This document shows, one piece after another, positions 51,845-60,121 of a DNA stretch of 64,000 bases; the first letter of the stretch is position 1; every line of letters starts with the position of its first letter. The stretch spans positions 310,001 to 374,000 of the forward strand of contig NZ_VTFV01000003.1 of the NCBI RefSeq assembly GCF_009192745.1, read 5' to 3'. The notes beneath the pieces are model-generated. The model made no database searches. It saw nothing but the letters and a program-made list of their open reading frames with translations, and was not told the DNA's origin. A program made the position numbers and the translations under genes. The DNA comes from Arthrobacter citreus (GTDB lineage Bacteria > Actinomycetota > Actinomycetes > Actinomycetales > Micrococcaceae).

Positions 51845-52900
51845 ATGAAGATTCTGCCCCTGGCGGCAGCAGGGTTCATGGCTTCAGCCGTAGCCGCAGC
51901 CGGAACACTGGCCGCAACTGCTATCCATAAAGATCCAAGACCTTCGGCCCTGTTTATCCGCGGGGTCTTCTCCAGCGGCGGAAAGGTGCAGCTGCACAAG
52001 CTCCGCAAGCACGTTCCATCCGGGGGAGTGCTGGCTCACCGGTCACTGCCCTACCTGGGGAAGTCGGCGCGGCAGTCCATGGACGTCTTCCTTCCAACTG
52101 AATCAGGGGACGGTCCGCACCCTGTGGTTGTCTGGGTCCACGGCGGAGCCTGGATCTCCGGCTGCAAGGAAAACGTGGCACCTTATCTCGAAATCCTGGC
52201 TGGTCACGGCTATGCGGTGGCAGGTGCCGGATACTCCATATCTCCCGAGGCGAGCTACCCGCAGGCTGTGACGGAGCTGAACCAGGCCCTGGGATATCTC
52301 CGGGAACACGCGGGGGAGTACGGCATCGACCCCAACCGGATCATTCTGGCCGGCGACTCGGCCGGAGCGCAGCTGGCTGCCCAGCTGGCCTTGATCATCA
52401 CCGACCCGCAGTATGCTGCCCGCACGGGAGTGACCCCGGCAGCCGCGCCGGAACACCTGCGGGGAACTCTCTTGTTCTGCGGTGTGTATGACCTCAAGAC
52501 CATGGCGAAGCTCACGGGCCCGCTGGGATGGGGATTCCGCACGGCTCTGTGGGCCTATACCGGGTCCAAGGACTGGGCTTCGACGCCGGCCGCGGAACAC
52601 ATGTCCATCCTCGAACACGTGGGGGAGGACTTTCCGCCAACCTTCATTTCCGGAGGCAACGCGGACTACCTCACCGACCAGCAGTCACGGCCCCTGGCGG
52701 ACAAGCTGGAAGAACTGGGAGTGCCTGTTGTCCGGAGGTTCTGGCCCAAGGACCACAAGCCCGCGCTGGGACATGAATTCCAGTTCAAGCTCCAGCTCAA
52801 GGATGCCCGCATGGTGCTGGCCGATACCCTGAATTTCCTGGACGCGGTAACCGGAGCCGAGTCCGTTCCCGTCCGGTCGGACTTCCAGGCCACGGCTTAG
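51845..52900 (+). CDS. Alpha/beta hydrolase (HSL-like, fold-3), membrane-anchored or secreted
   Basis: The 351-residue hydrolase has an N-terminal hydrophobic segment (ILPLAAAGFMASAVAAAGTLA) that acts as signal or anchor. The oxyanion motif is HGGAW (VVWVHGGAWISG), nucleophile GDSAG, acid about 285-295 (SGGNADYLTDQ), and histidine in KDHKPALGHEFQF. The HGG/GDSAG pair is typical of the hormone-sensitive-lipase group acting on esters. ATG 51845 is chosen; upstream in-frame codons lie in low-quality sequence. A bidirectional terminator follows. Confidence 0.85.
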   Translation: MKILPLAAAGFMASAVAAAGTLAATAIHKDPRPSALFIRGVFSSGGKVQLHKLRKHVPSGGVLAHRSLPYLGKSARQSMDVFLPTESGDGPHPVVVWVHGGAWISGCKENVAPYLEILAGHGYAVAGAGYSISPEASYPQAVTELNQALGYLREHAGEYGIDPNRIILAGDSAGAQLAAQLALIITDPQYAARTGVTPAAAPEHLRGTLLFCGVYDLKTMAKLTGPLGWGFRTALWAYTGSKDWASTPAAEHMSILEHVGEDFPPTFISGGNADYLTDQQSRPLADKLEELGVPVVRRFWPKDHKPALGHEFQFKLQLKDARMVLADTLNFLDAVTGAESVPVRSDFQATA

Positions 52901-52915
52901 GCCAAGCGCCGCATT

Positions 52916-52957
52916 GAAATGCCGGTCCGCCCCAATGGAGGGGTGGACCGGCATTTC
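52916..52957. terminator. Bidirectional intrinsic terminator
   Basis: GAAATGCCGGTCC (52916-52928) pairs with GGACCGGCATTTC (52945-52957), extended inwards by CCCC/GGGG. It lies between the convergent hydrolase and SDR genes. Confidence 0.88.
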
Positions 52958-52965
52958 GCCGGGGG

Positions 52966-53757
52966 CTAGGACTGCCAGATGTCGTCGCCGCGCAGGGTGG
53001 CGTCAGCGCCGCCGTCGCAGTAAATGGTCTGGCCGGCAAGATGGGAGTTCTCCTCGCTGGCAAGCCAGGCCAGGAGCCGGGCGATAACAACCGGCTCGGA
53101 GTGGCCGTTCAGCGGCATCGGCACATTTTCGTCGACCATCTTGACGCCCTCGGGGGTTGCCAGGAGTTCCTTGGTCATTGCGGTCAGCACGGTGCCCGGT
53201 GCCACGGCGTTCAGCGGAATGCCGTTTCCTGCATAGAGATCGCTGACCGACGCGCGGCGGACCCAGCGGCTGAGTGCGCGCTTGGAGGACGGGTAGTTCA
53301 GGTACCCGATCTGCGGACCCTGGTCGGCGAGCTTCTGACCGATCTGGCGGGCCAGGGGCTCGTCCCCGGCGAGCATGGCATCGACCAGCTCGGGGGAGTT
53401 CGGCTGCAGTGACGCCATGGAGCTGACGACGACGGCGCGCGGAGCCTCGCTGCGGGCCAGCACCGGTGCGAGTCGGTCCAGGAACCCGGTGACACCGAAG
53501 AAGTTCACGGAGACCGTGAGCGGAACCGGGGCGGAGATTCCGGCGCACGCAATAACGGCGTCCACAGTGCCGCCGGCAAGTTCAACTGCGCGGTCGGCCG
53601 CGATCTGGCGTCCCTCGGGGGTGCTGAGGTCGGCTTCCACCTCGGCGTTGCGCAGGTCAACACCTATAACGGTGTTGCCACGTTCCTTAAGCAGCTGTGC
53701 GGTCGCTGCACCAATGCCGGAGGCGGACCCTGTGACGATATATGTACGTGTAGTCAT
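52966..53757 (-). CDS. SDR family oxidoreductase
   Basis: The 263-residue short-chain dehydrogenase has the cofactor motif TGSASGIG (9-16), NAG replaced by CAG at 71-73, catalytic S112/S113 and Y155-x3-K159 (YPSSK). Asp34 after the second strand (IGVDLRN) suggests NAD(H) preference. Overall it resembles 3-alpha-hydroxysteroid-dehydrogenase-like SDRs with an insertion around residues 120-150; the substrate is unknown. Terminal cofactor-side loop is IYCDGGADATLRGDD. Confidence 0.88.
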   Translation of the reverse strand: MTTRTYIVTGSASGIGAATAQLLKERGNTVIGVDLRNAEVEADLSTPEGRQIAADRAVELAGGTVDAVIACAGISAPVPLTVSVNFFGVTGFLDRLAPVLARSEAPRAVVVSSMASLQPNSPELVDAMLAGDEPLARQIGQKLADQGPQIGYLNYPSSKRALSRWVRRASVSDLYAGNGIPLNAVAPGTVLTAMTKELLATPEGVKMVDENVPMPLNGHSEPVVIARLLAWLASEENSHLAGQTIYCDGGADATLRGDDIWQS

Positions 53758-53838
53758 ACTTCGAGCCTACTCCCGGTTCGGCCGTGGTATAGGGGCCCCT
53801 GGCCGGGCAGGCTGCCGGGGTACAGGAATGGCTGCCAG

Positions 53839-54426
53839 TCAGTGAAGCGAGGCGTCTGCAGCAGTAATCCGCCACGAGTGGAACACGGCTTCGAAGCGGG
53901 CAGAGGCAGGCGAGGCCACGTACGGTCCGGCACTGACGGGGCTTGCGGGGGAGAAGGGTGTTACTCGCAGCAGCTCCAGCGGGTGTCCTGCCAGTCCCGC
54001 ACGGATGGTGAGGGCATCACCTTTCCAGCTGGCGCGCACCACGGTCCGTTTGCCCAGCCACTCGTGGTGGGGGGAGGAGGACCAGTCCGACTTGGGGCTG
54101 GTGACTACTGCACCTGCCTGCAGCTGGCCGTCCGCGAACTCAACGCCGGCCTTGACCCACAGATCCGGCGCCGCCCGCAGGAAGATTCCGGCCTGGTCGA
54201 ACTGCTCGAAGGTCTGGGCGGTGAACTCGACCTCCATGGCCGTGTCCGGCATGAACGGCGAGAGCAGGGCGTTTTCCGTAGCAAACGTGAAGCCGTAGGC
54301 GGTTTCGCGCCAGGCGTCGCTGCCCTCGGAGGCCGTTACCTGCAGGTCCGGGCCTGAGCCGAGCCTGCGCGCAGGCGGGTTTGTCCAGACGCCTGCGCTC
54401 CAGTCCAGCGTACGTTCCTGGCTCAT
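53839..54426 (-). CDS. DUF1349 domain-containing protein
   Basis: The 195-residue protein is of the DUF1349 family, a concanavalin-like beta-sandwich related to regulation of ketoacyl or sugar metabolism in annotations but without proven role. Blocks are TAYGFTFATENALLSPFMPD, FTAQTFEQFDQAGIFLRAAP, and WVKAGVEFADGQLQAGAVVT. ATG 54426 has GAGAGGAAAC upstream. It is the last gene before the dif-containing gap. Confidence 0.85.
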   Translation of the reverse strand: MSQERTLDWSAGVWTNPPARRLGSGPDLQVTASEGSDAWRETAYGFTFATENALLSPFMPDTAMEVEFTAQTFEQFDQAGIFLRAAPDLWVKAGVEFADGQLQAGAVVTSPKSDWSSSPHHEWLGKRTVVRASWKGDALTIRAGLAGHPLELLRVTPFSPASPVSAGPYVASPASARFEAVFHSWRITAADASLH

Positions 54427-54566
54427 GCGTGTTTCCTCTCCATTGACTGCCTGTCCGTGCGATTGGCTGCCCGTGTTCTTCGCCCCGGCCTGCTGGCCTT
54501 CAGCGCCTGGGCTGTCAGCCCGCAATATACCCCTGCCGCCTGGCGGGGGACCCCTTTCGAAACACT

Positions 54567-54594
54567 AGTTGACATAATGTAGATTATCGGCGCA
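54567..54594. other. dif: dif site (XerC/XerD chromosome dimer resolution)
   Basis: The site reads, on this strand, XerD arm AGTTGACATAA, central hexamer TGTAGA, XerC arm TTATCGGCGCA: the 11+6+11 layout of dif. Reversed, it matches E. coli dif at 20 of 28 positions, including an almost complete XerD arm (TTATGTCAACT against TTATGTTAAAT). It differs from the B. subtilis XerD arm (TTATGTAAACT) at one position. XerCD recombine here, under FtsK, to resolve chromosome dimers. The polarity switch of GGGGGA at this point is independent support. Confidence 0.88.
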
Positions 54595-54815
54595 AAGGAA
54601 AGTCCCGGAAGAGGGTCCCCTGCGCGCGGTTTGTACCAACCTCCGCGAACGGCATTACCCGCCGCCGTTACGCCGCAGCGGACGGCGGGAGCCGTCAGCG
54701 CTGGTTCGCTCCGGCCCGTTCCCAGCCTGCCGGCGACGGCCGGGGCCGGGCTCCGGGGGAAAAGGTACCTCACGTGTTTTTGCTCATGTTGGCCGCATCC
54801 GGCGTGCACTCTTTC

Positions 54816-54870
54816 AGTTGACATAATGTCCCCCGCTGTCTGTCGGCGTCCTCTGTGCAGGTTTACATAA
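54816..54870. repeat. Two XerD-arm-like repeats downstream of dif
   Basis: AGTTGACATAATGT at 54816-54829 is an exact 14-base copy of 54567-54580 (XerD arm plus start of the central region), in the same direction, 249 bp away, but without a XerC arm. GGTTTACATAA at 54860-54870 matches the XerD arm type of B. subtilis at 10 of 11 positions. They may be decayed Xer attachment sites or coincidental promoter-like sequence (both contain TTGACA or TTTACA). Confidence 0.6.
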
Positions 54871-55169
54871 CGCGCACCGGCGGCTTGGGAACAATTGTGC
54901 AGGGTGCGTCGTTGTACCGGGCGTTGACCTGCAGTGAAGCGGATATTGCGGGGATTTGAGCTTCCCTTCGACACTCCGTGCGGCTGCCGGCTCACCGGAC
55001 AGGGACCGGCCCGGCCTGCGCATGGGGGTAGCCTGTCCGGAGCGAACCGCAGGAAATCTGCGGCTAGGCCACAAAAAGACCTATTCAGATGCCGTTTGGT
55101 GTGTTATGCGGCTTCACCTATATGATCTACGCTCGAACCCCCCACAAATTCAGGAGAAAAGCACTACAC

Positions 55170-55472
55170 ATGGCTACCGATTACGATGCACCCCGCGTCA
55201 AAGAAGAAGACCAGCCCACGGACTCTTTGGAAGGGCTGAAGGCCCAGCAGCGCGGCGGAGCGATGACGGCGGTTATCGACGTCGAGGAATCCGACGCTAT
55301 TGACGGGTTCGACCTTCCCGGCGCCGACCTCTCCGGCGAAGAACTGCTGATCAAGGTTGTTCCGGCGCAGGCCGATGAGTTCACCTGCATGTCCTGCTTC
55401 CTTGTCCGTCACCGCTCCCAGATTGCCCTGGAGAAGAACGGCGACAAGTACTGCGTGGACTGCGAAGGCTAA
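55170..55472 (+). CDS. DUF4193 domain-containing protein
   Basis: The 100-residue acidic protein is found only in actinobacteria. It begins MATDYDAPRVKEEDQPTDSL and ends in a zinc-ribbon-like pair CMSC (in EFTCMSCFLVRHRSQIA) and CVDC. Function unknown; the pattern suggests a small metal-binding nucleic-acid or RNA polymerase partner, but this is inference. ATG 55170 has AGGAG 13 bases upstream. It is monocistronic with a perfect terminator. Confidence 0.92.
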   Translation: MATDYDAPRVKEEDQPTDSLEGLKAQQRGGAMTAVIDVEESDAIDGFDLPGADLSGEELLIKVVPAQADEFTCMSCFLVRHRSQIALEKNGDKYCVDCEG

Positions 55473-55491
55473 CGCCTCTCCCCTGCGCGTA

Positions 55492-55537
55492 AACACAAAC
55501 AGGTCCCCGGCAGCGATGCCGGGGACCTGTTTGTGTT
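55492..55537 (+). terminator. Intrinsic terminator after DUF4193 gene
   Basis: A perfect 21-bp stem (55492-55512 with 55517-55537), loop GCGA, contains GGTCCCCGGCA and ends in TTTGTGTT. Confidence 0.93.
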
Positions 55538-55600
55538 ACTTCGAGGCTCCGGGCAGTGACTGGACCCGGCCGCATGCGCCGGGGACACTAGGATGGATCC

Positions 55601-56242
55601 GTGATCTATGAACCCAGTGCAGCGGAGTCGCCCGCAGCCGTCCGCTCCCTGGTCCTCCCGATGCTGGAGATGGATCTTGTTCCGATCGTCCAGCTGGGAC
55701 ATCCGGTGCTCCGCCGCCCGGCGCTGCCCTATGAGGGCCAGCTTCAGGCCGATGAGCTCCAGGCCCTGATCGAGCTCATGCGGCGCGTCATGCACCACGC
55801 CCCCGGGGTTGGGCTGGCCGCCCCGCAGATAGGCATCCCGCTGCGGCTGGCCGTGCTCGAAGACGCCTATGCCCCCGACCCGGATGTTGCCGAAGCGCGG
55901 GAACGCACCCCGCTGGAGTTCTTCACCATCATCAACCCGCGCTACGAGCCGGAAGACGCACAGACGGCGTCGTTCTATGAAGGCTGCCTCTCCTTCGAGG
56001 GCTACCAGGGGGTTGTGGAAAGGTACCGTTCAGTCCGGCTGGACTACGAGGACGAGCACGGCCAGGCCCGGCAGCGCACCTTTTCCGGCTGGCCCGCGCG
56101 GATCGTCCAGCACGAAACAGACCATCTCAACGGGATTGTCTACGTGGACAAGGCTTTCACCCGTTCGCTGAGTTCCAACGGCGAATATCCGCGCTGGGCG
56201 GCCACGGACATCGAGGACGCCAGACGAACCCTGGGCTTCTAG
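55601..56242 (+). CDS. def: Peptide deformylase
   Basis: The 213-residue metallo-enzyme removes the formyl group from new proteins. Motif 1 is GVGLAAPQIG, motif 2 EGCLSF (the metal cysteine), motif 3 QHETDHLNG (HExxH). GTG start. It has an N-terminal extension of about 30 residues before VQLGHPVLRRPA, seen in type I actinobacterial forms. It is monocistronic and no fmt gene is adjacent. Confidence 0.95.
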   Translation: MIYEPSAAESPAAVRSLVLPMLEMDLVPIVQLGHPVLRRPALPYEGQLQADELQALIELMRRVMHHAPGVGLAAPQIGIPLRLAVLEDAYAPDPDVAEARERTPLEFFTIINPRYEPEDAQTASFYEGCLSFEGYQGVVERYRSVRLDYEDEHGQARQRTFSGWPARIVQHETDHLNGIVYVDKAFTRSLSSNGEYPRWAATDIEDARRTLGF

Positions 56243-56307
56243 GCCCTGTTTGGGCGCGTTTCGCTGCGGGGCCGGTTTCCTGCAGCCCCGCAGCGAACCC
56301 TGCAGCC

Positions 56308-58377
56308 CTAGACGCCCGCCGTTTCCGGCTGGCTGCCGGTTTCCTGCGTGTTTTCGGCCTGGTTGGCCGGCGTGGGCAGCCACCTGGCCCACCACCGCAG
56401 GATGTGTTCAAACCGCTGGCGCCGGTGCCACGGAGTTCCGGTCCGCGACAGCTCATGGTTCTCGCCCGGGAAAAGCAGCAGCTCGGTGGGGACCCCCTGC
56501 AGCTTCAGTGCGGTGTAGTAACGCTGCGCCTGCTCTACCGGGCAGCGCAGGTCTTCCTCGGAATGGATGACCAGGGCCGGCGTGCGCACCTGGCCGACCT
56601 GGGCAAACGGGCTCTGGGCTGCAACCTTCTCCGGATCGTTGCCCGTGTACGCAGCCGAGAAGAACCAGCCGATGTCCGAGGAACCGATGAAGGACAGCGG
56701 GTCCAGGAAGCCGCGCTCAACGATTGAGGCGGTGAACCGGTGGTCCTGTGAGATGGCCCAGGCCGTCAGGTAGCCGCCGTAAGAACCGCCCATGACGCCC
56801 AGCCGTTCGCCGTCGAGCTCCGGATGCACTGCCAGGACTCCATCGAGGAATCCGAGGACATCCTGCAGGTCCAGCGTTCCCATGGCCTCCTTGATGGCCC
56901 TGCCGTGTTCCTGCCCGTAGCCCGAAGAGCCGCGCGGGTTGCACATAAGCACCGCATAGCCGGCGGCGGCGTAGGCCTGGGCTTCGTCGAAAAGCCCCCA
57001 GCCGTATTGTGAGAACGGGCCGCCGTGAATGTTCAGCAGCACCGGGTGCGGGCCTTCGCCTTCGGGCAGGACAACCCAGCCGTGGACTGGATAGCCGTCC
57101 GCGGAGGCATGTGTCTCCTCCACCAGCGGCAGTACGCCTGCCCCCTGCCGGAAACCGGCCGAGAAGTCCGTGAGCACCTGCAGGTGCCCGGGTCGGGAAG
57201 GATCCACCACGGCTACATCGCCGCTGGTCTGCTGGTCAGTGAAGGTGACCACCAGGGTCCCCGCGGCTTCCGCTGCCCCCGTAACGACGCGCGCACCGGT
57301 CACCAGGGTGCTGAGCGCGCCCGTCCGGTCGACGCCGAGCAGTTCACAGGCACCGCGGCTCAGGTTGAAGACCAGCACGCCGTCGCCCGCCGGGACAATC
57401 GGCCCGCCGGCAAGATCCATTCCTTCAGGGTCCGTCAGCCTCGCTGCGGCGGCGGGATCAGCCATGGGGGCGGCGTACAGGGCCGTGTTGCGCGCCACAA
57501 AGTCCAGTCCTGTCTCGGAGACGTCCTGTCCGAGGTAGTACAGCCAGCCGCCGTCGGGGCTCTGCACCGGGTGCGAAACGCTCAGCCGGGCATCGCCGAG
57601 GTTGCTCAGCCTGCGCGGCTCACCGGCGCCGTCCACGGGCAGCTCGTAGGCATCGGTCACCAGATCGGTATCGGCATCGGCGTGCAGCGCGGCCGTGAAG
57701 AGGATGGATGAGCCGTCGGCGGTGAAAACCGGGTTGCTGACGTCGGCGTCGAAGTGCGTCAGCTGCCGTGACTCAGGCAGGCCGGCAGTTTTGTGGTCTT
57801 CCTTCCCCGCTGCTTCGGCCGCCCGGCCCACCGGCTCAACGAAAGGCTCACCGGAGAGGTCGGGAATCGCCACAAGGAAAGCCTGGACGAACTTGTCCCG
57901 GGTGTAGCCGGCTCCGTTCATGCGGTAGTTCAGCGTGGTAACCAGGCGCGGGTCCTCCGCTGCCGCCGAAACGCCGTCGAGCGTTCCGTACCGGCCGTGC
58001 TCAGGCTCCCGTGAGGAGAAGAGGATCTGCCGGGAGTCCGGGGAAAACCTGAACCAGGAGACGCCCATGTGCCGGTCCGTGAGCTGGACGGGCTCGCCGC
58101 CGCCGGCCGGGAGGGCAAAGAGCTGCGGCCGCCCGCCGGGGGCTGAGCGCAGGAAGGCCAGCACGTTCCCGTCCGGTGAGAACTGCGGGGACGTGTCGCT
58201 GAAGCCCCGGGTAAGCCTGCGGGGAGCTGATCCGTCCAGGCCGACGTTCCACAGCTGGCCCACATACGCATCGGCAGCAAAGTCCGGGCGCTGCACCGAG
58301 ACCACGGCACGGGTTCCGTCCGGGCTCAGGGCAGGTTCGGAGACAGAGTTCAGGAGATCCAAGTCACTGGGTTTCAT
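56308..58377 (-). CDS. S9 family serine peptidase (prolyl oligopeptidase / acylaminoacyl peptidase type)
   Basis: The 689-residue protein has an N-terminal seven-bladed beta-propeller with WD40/TolB-like repeats (e.g. ALSPDGTRAVVSVQRPD, SPQFSPDGNVLAF, NPVFTADGSSILF). The C-terminal peptidase domain has nucleophile GGSYGGYL, aspartate and histidine in IHSEEDLRCPVEQAQ and FPGENHELSRTG. The family cleaves short peptides. The last 20 residues are a Gln/Thr-rich tail. No signal peptide is apparent, so it is cytoplasmic. Confidence 0.9.
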   Translation of the reverse strand: MKPSDLDLLNSVSEPALSPDGTRAVVSVQRPDFAADAYVGQLWNVGLDGSAPRRLTRGFSDTSPQFSPDGNVLAFLRSAPGGRPQLFALPAGGGEPVQLTDRHMGVSWFRFSPDSRQILFSSREPEHGRYGTLDGVSAAAEDPRLVTTLNYRMNGAGYTRDKFVQAFLVAIPDLSGEPFVEPVGRAAEAAGKEDHKTAGLPESRQLTHFDADVSNPVFTADGSSILFTAALHADADTDLVTDAYELPVDGAGEPRRLSNLGDARLSVSHPVQSPDGGWLYYLGQDVSETGLDFVARNTALYAAPMADPAAAARLTDPEGMDLAGGPIVPAGDGVLVFNLSRGACELLGVDRTGALSTLVTGARVVTGAAEAAGTLVVTFTDQQTSGDVAVVDPSRPGHLQVLTDFSAGFRQGAGVLPLVEETHASADGYPVHGWVVLPEGEGPHPVLLNIHGGPFSQYGWGLFDEAQAYAAAGYAVLMCNPRGSSGYGQEHGRAIKEAMGTLDLQDVLGFLDGVLAVHPELDGERLGVMGGSYGGYLTAWAISQDHRFTASIVERGFLDPLSFIGSSDIGWFFSAAYTGNDPEKVAAQSPFAQVGQVRTPALVIHSEEDLRCPVEQAQRYYTALKLQGVPTELLLFPGENHELSRTGTPWHRRQRFEHILRWWARWLPTPANQAENTQETGSQPETAGV

Positions 58378-58460
58378 GGAATTGAGCCTAGCAATACCCC
58401 GGGGTGCCTCCGGCCTGGCCAGAGGCCGAAGCCAAGCTCCGTGCAGCCTAAGATTGGGGT

Positions 58461-59336
58461 ATGCCCTCCGGAAAACGCCGCCTCCTTTCCTGCCCGAACT
58501 GCGGCGGTGAGCTGCTCCCGGACGCGGCCCGCAGCCGGCTCAGCTGCCCGTCGGGGCATCGGTACGACGCCGCCAAGCAGGGATATTTCAATCTCCTCAC
58601 CGGCGCTGGCACGAAGTTCCAGGCCGATACGGCGCAGATGGTCCAGGCCCGCAGTGAGTTCCTGGCTGCCGGGCATTACGCGCCCCTTGCCCGCTTGCTT
58701 GGTTCGCTGGCTGCGGCGTCCCGCAGCGGCACAGACGGGCCGGATGGCGGACCCGTGCTGCTCGACGCCGGTGCCGGCACCGGGTATTACGTGCGTGAAG
58801 TGCAGCAGCAGACGGGTGCTTCGGCTGCGGTTGCGCTGGATATCTCCAAGTTCGCCCTGCGCCGGGCGGCCCGCGCACTGCCGCAGGGTTTCGCGCTGGT
58901 TTGGGATGTGTGGCGCCCGCTGCCCCTGGCTGACGGCGCGGCCGACGTCCTGCTGAACGTGTTCGCTCCGCGTAACCCCGGCGAGTTCCGGCGGGTGCTT
59001 TCTCCGGGAGGAACCCTGCTGGTTGTCACTCCCCTGCCCGGCCACCTCCAGGAAATCCGTGCCCTGGCCGGAATGCTCGAGATCGGGGTGGAAAAGGAAA
59101 CCCGCGTAGCCAGGTCCCTGGGCCCGGACTTCGAAGCCGAAACCGCAGAACACCTTGAGTACCGAATCCAGCTGGACCGGGCCGATGTCGAAAACGCCGT
59201 CTTGATGGGCCCCTCAGCCCACCACGTGGACCCCGCATTCCTGGCCCGCGCCCTGGACCACGCCGAGTTTCCGCTGCAGGTCACTGCCGCCTTTTCGGTA
59301 CAGCAGTTCCGGGCTGCGGGTCCGGCGGGTACCTAA
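58461..59336 (+). CDS. RlmA-like 23S rRNA (guanine-N1)-methyltransferase
   Basis: The 291-residue methyltransferase has an N-terminal zinc site (LSCPNCGGELL and LSCPSGHRYDAAKQGY) and a class I SAM domain (VLLDAGAGTGYYVREVQ; LNVFAPRNPGEFRRVLSPGG). The Cys pattern and KQGYFNLL are typical of RlmA(I)/(II), which modify G745 or G748 of 23S rRNA, the tylosin-resistance type in some actinobacteria. The exact target cannot be read from sequence. Divergent from the S9 peptidase. Confidence 0.87.
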   Translation: MPSGKRRLLSCPNCGGELLPDAARSRLSCPSGHRYDAAKQGYFNLLTGAGTKFQADTAQMVQARSEFLAAGHYAPLARLLGSLAAASRSGTDGPDGGPVLLDAGAGTGYYVREVQQQTGASAAVALDISKFALRRAARALPQGFALVWDVWRPLPLADGAADVLLNVFAPRNPGEFRRVLSPGGTLLVVTPLPGHLQEIRALAGMLEIGVEKETRVARSLGPDFEAETAEHLEYRIQLDRADVENAVLMGPSAHHVDPAFLARALDHAEFPLQVTAAFSVQQFRAAGPAGT

Positions 59337-59492
59337 GGCGCCCACGGGCAGGCGCGCCAGCAACCGGGTGCGCCTAGGTAAACCGGCGTTTATCGGGCAG
59401 AATAAGCCCAAAGCCCGCAACTAACCACTCCGCCCGGCGCTGGACGGCCCTGCAGCACCGGCACCGGTCGGACGGAGCCGGAGGGAAAGATC

Positions 59493-60014
59493 ATGCAGGA
59501 ACTGTACAACTGGCTCGTCGAATACGGCTGGGTACTCTGGCTGGTGCTTTTTCTAGGCTTCGCTGCCATTGAGACGCTGACGCTGGACCTGTTCTTTGCC
59601 ATGCTGTCCGCAGGCGCCCTGGCGGCCATGCTCGCCGCGGTGCTCTCCGCTCCGCTCTTCCTGCAGGTTGTTGTCTTTTGCGTCGTAGCGCTGCTGATGA
59701 TCGTGCTGGTCCGGCCCGCAGCCTTGAAGCACCTCAAGGCCGGGAGCAAAGACCAGCGCTCCAACATCGAACGGCTTATCGGGGACACCGCAGTAACGCT
59801 GGAGCCCGTGGGTTCGCGAACCGGCACCGTAAAGCTCGCCGGGGATACCTGGACTGCACGCAGCGGAGACGGATCCCTGCTGCCTGCCGGCGAGCAGGTA
59901 GCAGTGACCCGGATCGAAGGCGCCACCGCGGTCGTGGAGCCGCTGCGCACCTCCCAGACCCGGTCCACGGACGGGCATCCTGACGAAGACGGCTCAGCGA
60001 AGGGCCGCCAGTAA
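59493..60014 (+). CDS. NfeD family membrane protein
   Basis: The 173-residue protein has two to three membrane helices (VLWLVLFLGFAAIETLTLDLF; LAAMLAAVLSAPLFLQVVVF) and a C-terminal OB-fold NfeD domain (IGDTAVTLEPVGSRTGTVKL). NfeD proteins partner with SPFH/flotillin-like proteins, and an SPFH gene follows after 107 bases. The pair probably organises a membrane microdomain or quality-control complex. GGAGGGAAAG lies just before the ATG. Confidence 0.9.
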   Translation: MQELYNWLVEYGWVLWLVLFLGFAAIETLTLDLFFAMLSAGALAAMLAAVLSAPLFLQVVVFCVVALLMIVLVRPAALKHLKAGSKDQRSNIERLIGDTAVTLEPVGSRTGTVKLAGDTWTARSGDGSLLPAGEQVAVTRIEGATAVVEPLRTSQTRSTDGHPDEDGSAKGRQ

Positions 60015-60121
60015 CCGCCACCAAGGGAGCCCCGCCAAGCGGCAGGGTGCCCAGCGCTCCGCAGCAAGGGGCAAGAACCAGGCCGGGCACAACGCCGTTC
60101 GGCCGCAATGCAAGGGGGAAT

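Larger units (their letters stand above)
54427..55169. other. 743-bp intergenic region at the replication terminus
   Basis: The longest gene-free stretch of the window. It holds the dif site (54567-54594) and two more XerD-arm-like sequences (54816, 54860). It also holds the presumed promoter of the DUF4193 gene (TATATGAT near 55119, AGGAG at 55152). Short open frames here lack ribosome sites and family resemblance, so I list none. Confidence 0.8.

Noticed and set aside
54567-54829. Reading AGTTGACATAATGT repeats as tandem promoters
   Set aside because: TTGACA and TAATGT are adjacent without the 16-18-base spacer, so they are not a -35/-10 pair; the first copy fits a full dif site better. 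Kept as an alternative for the second copy.
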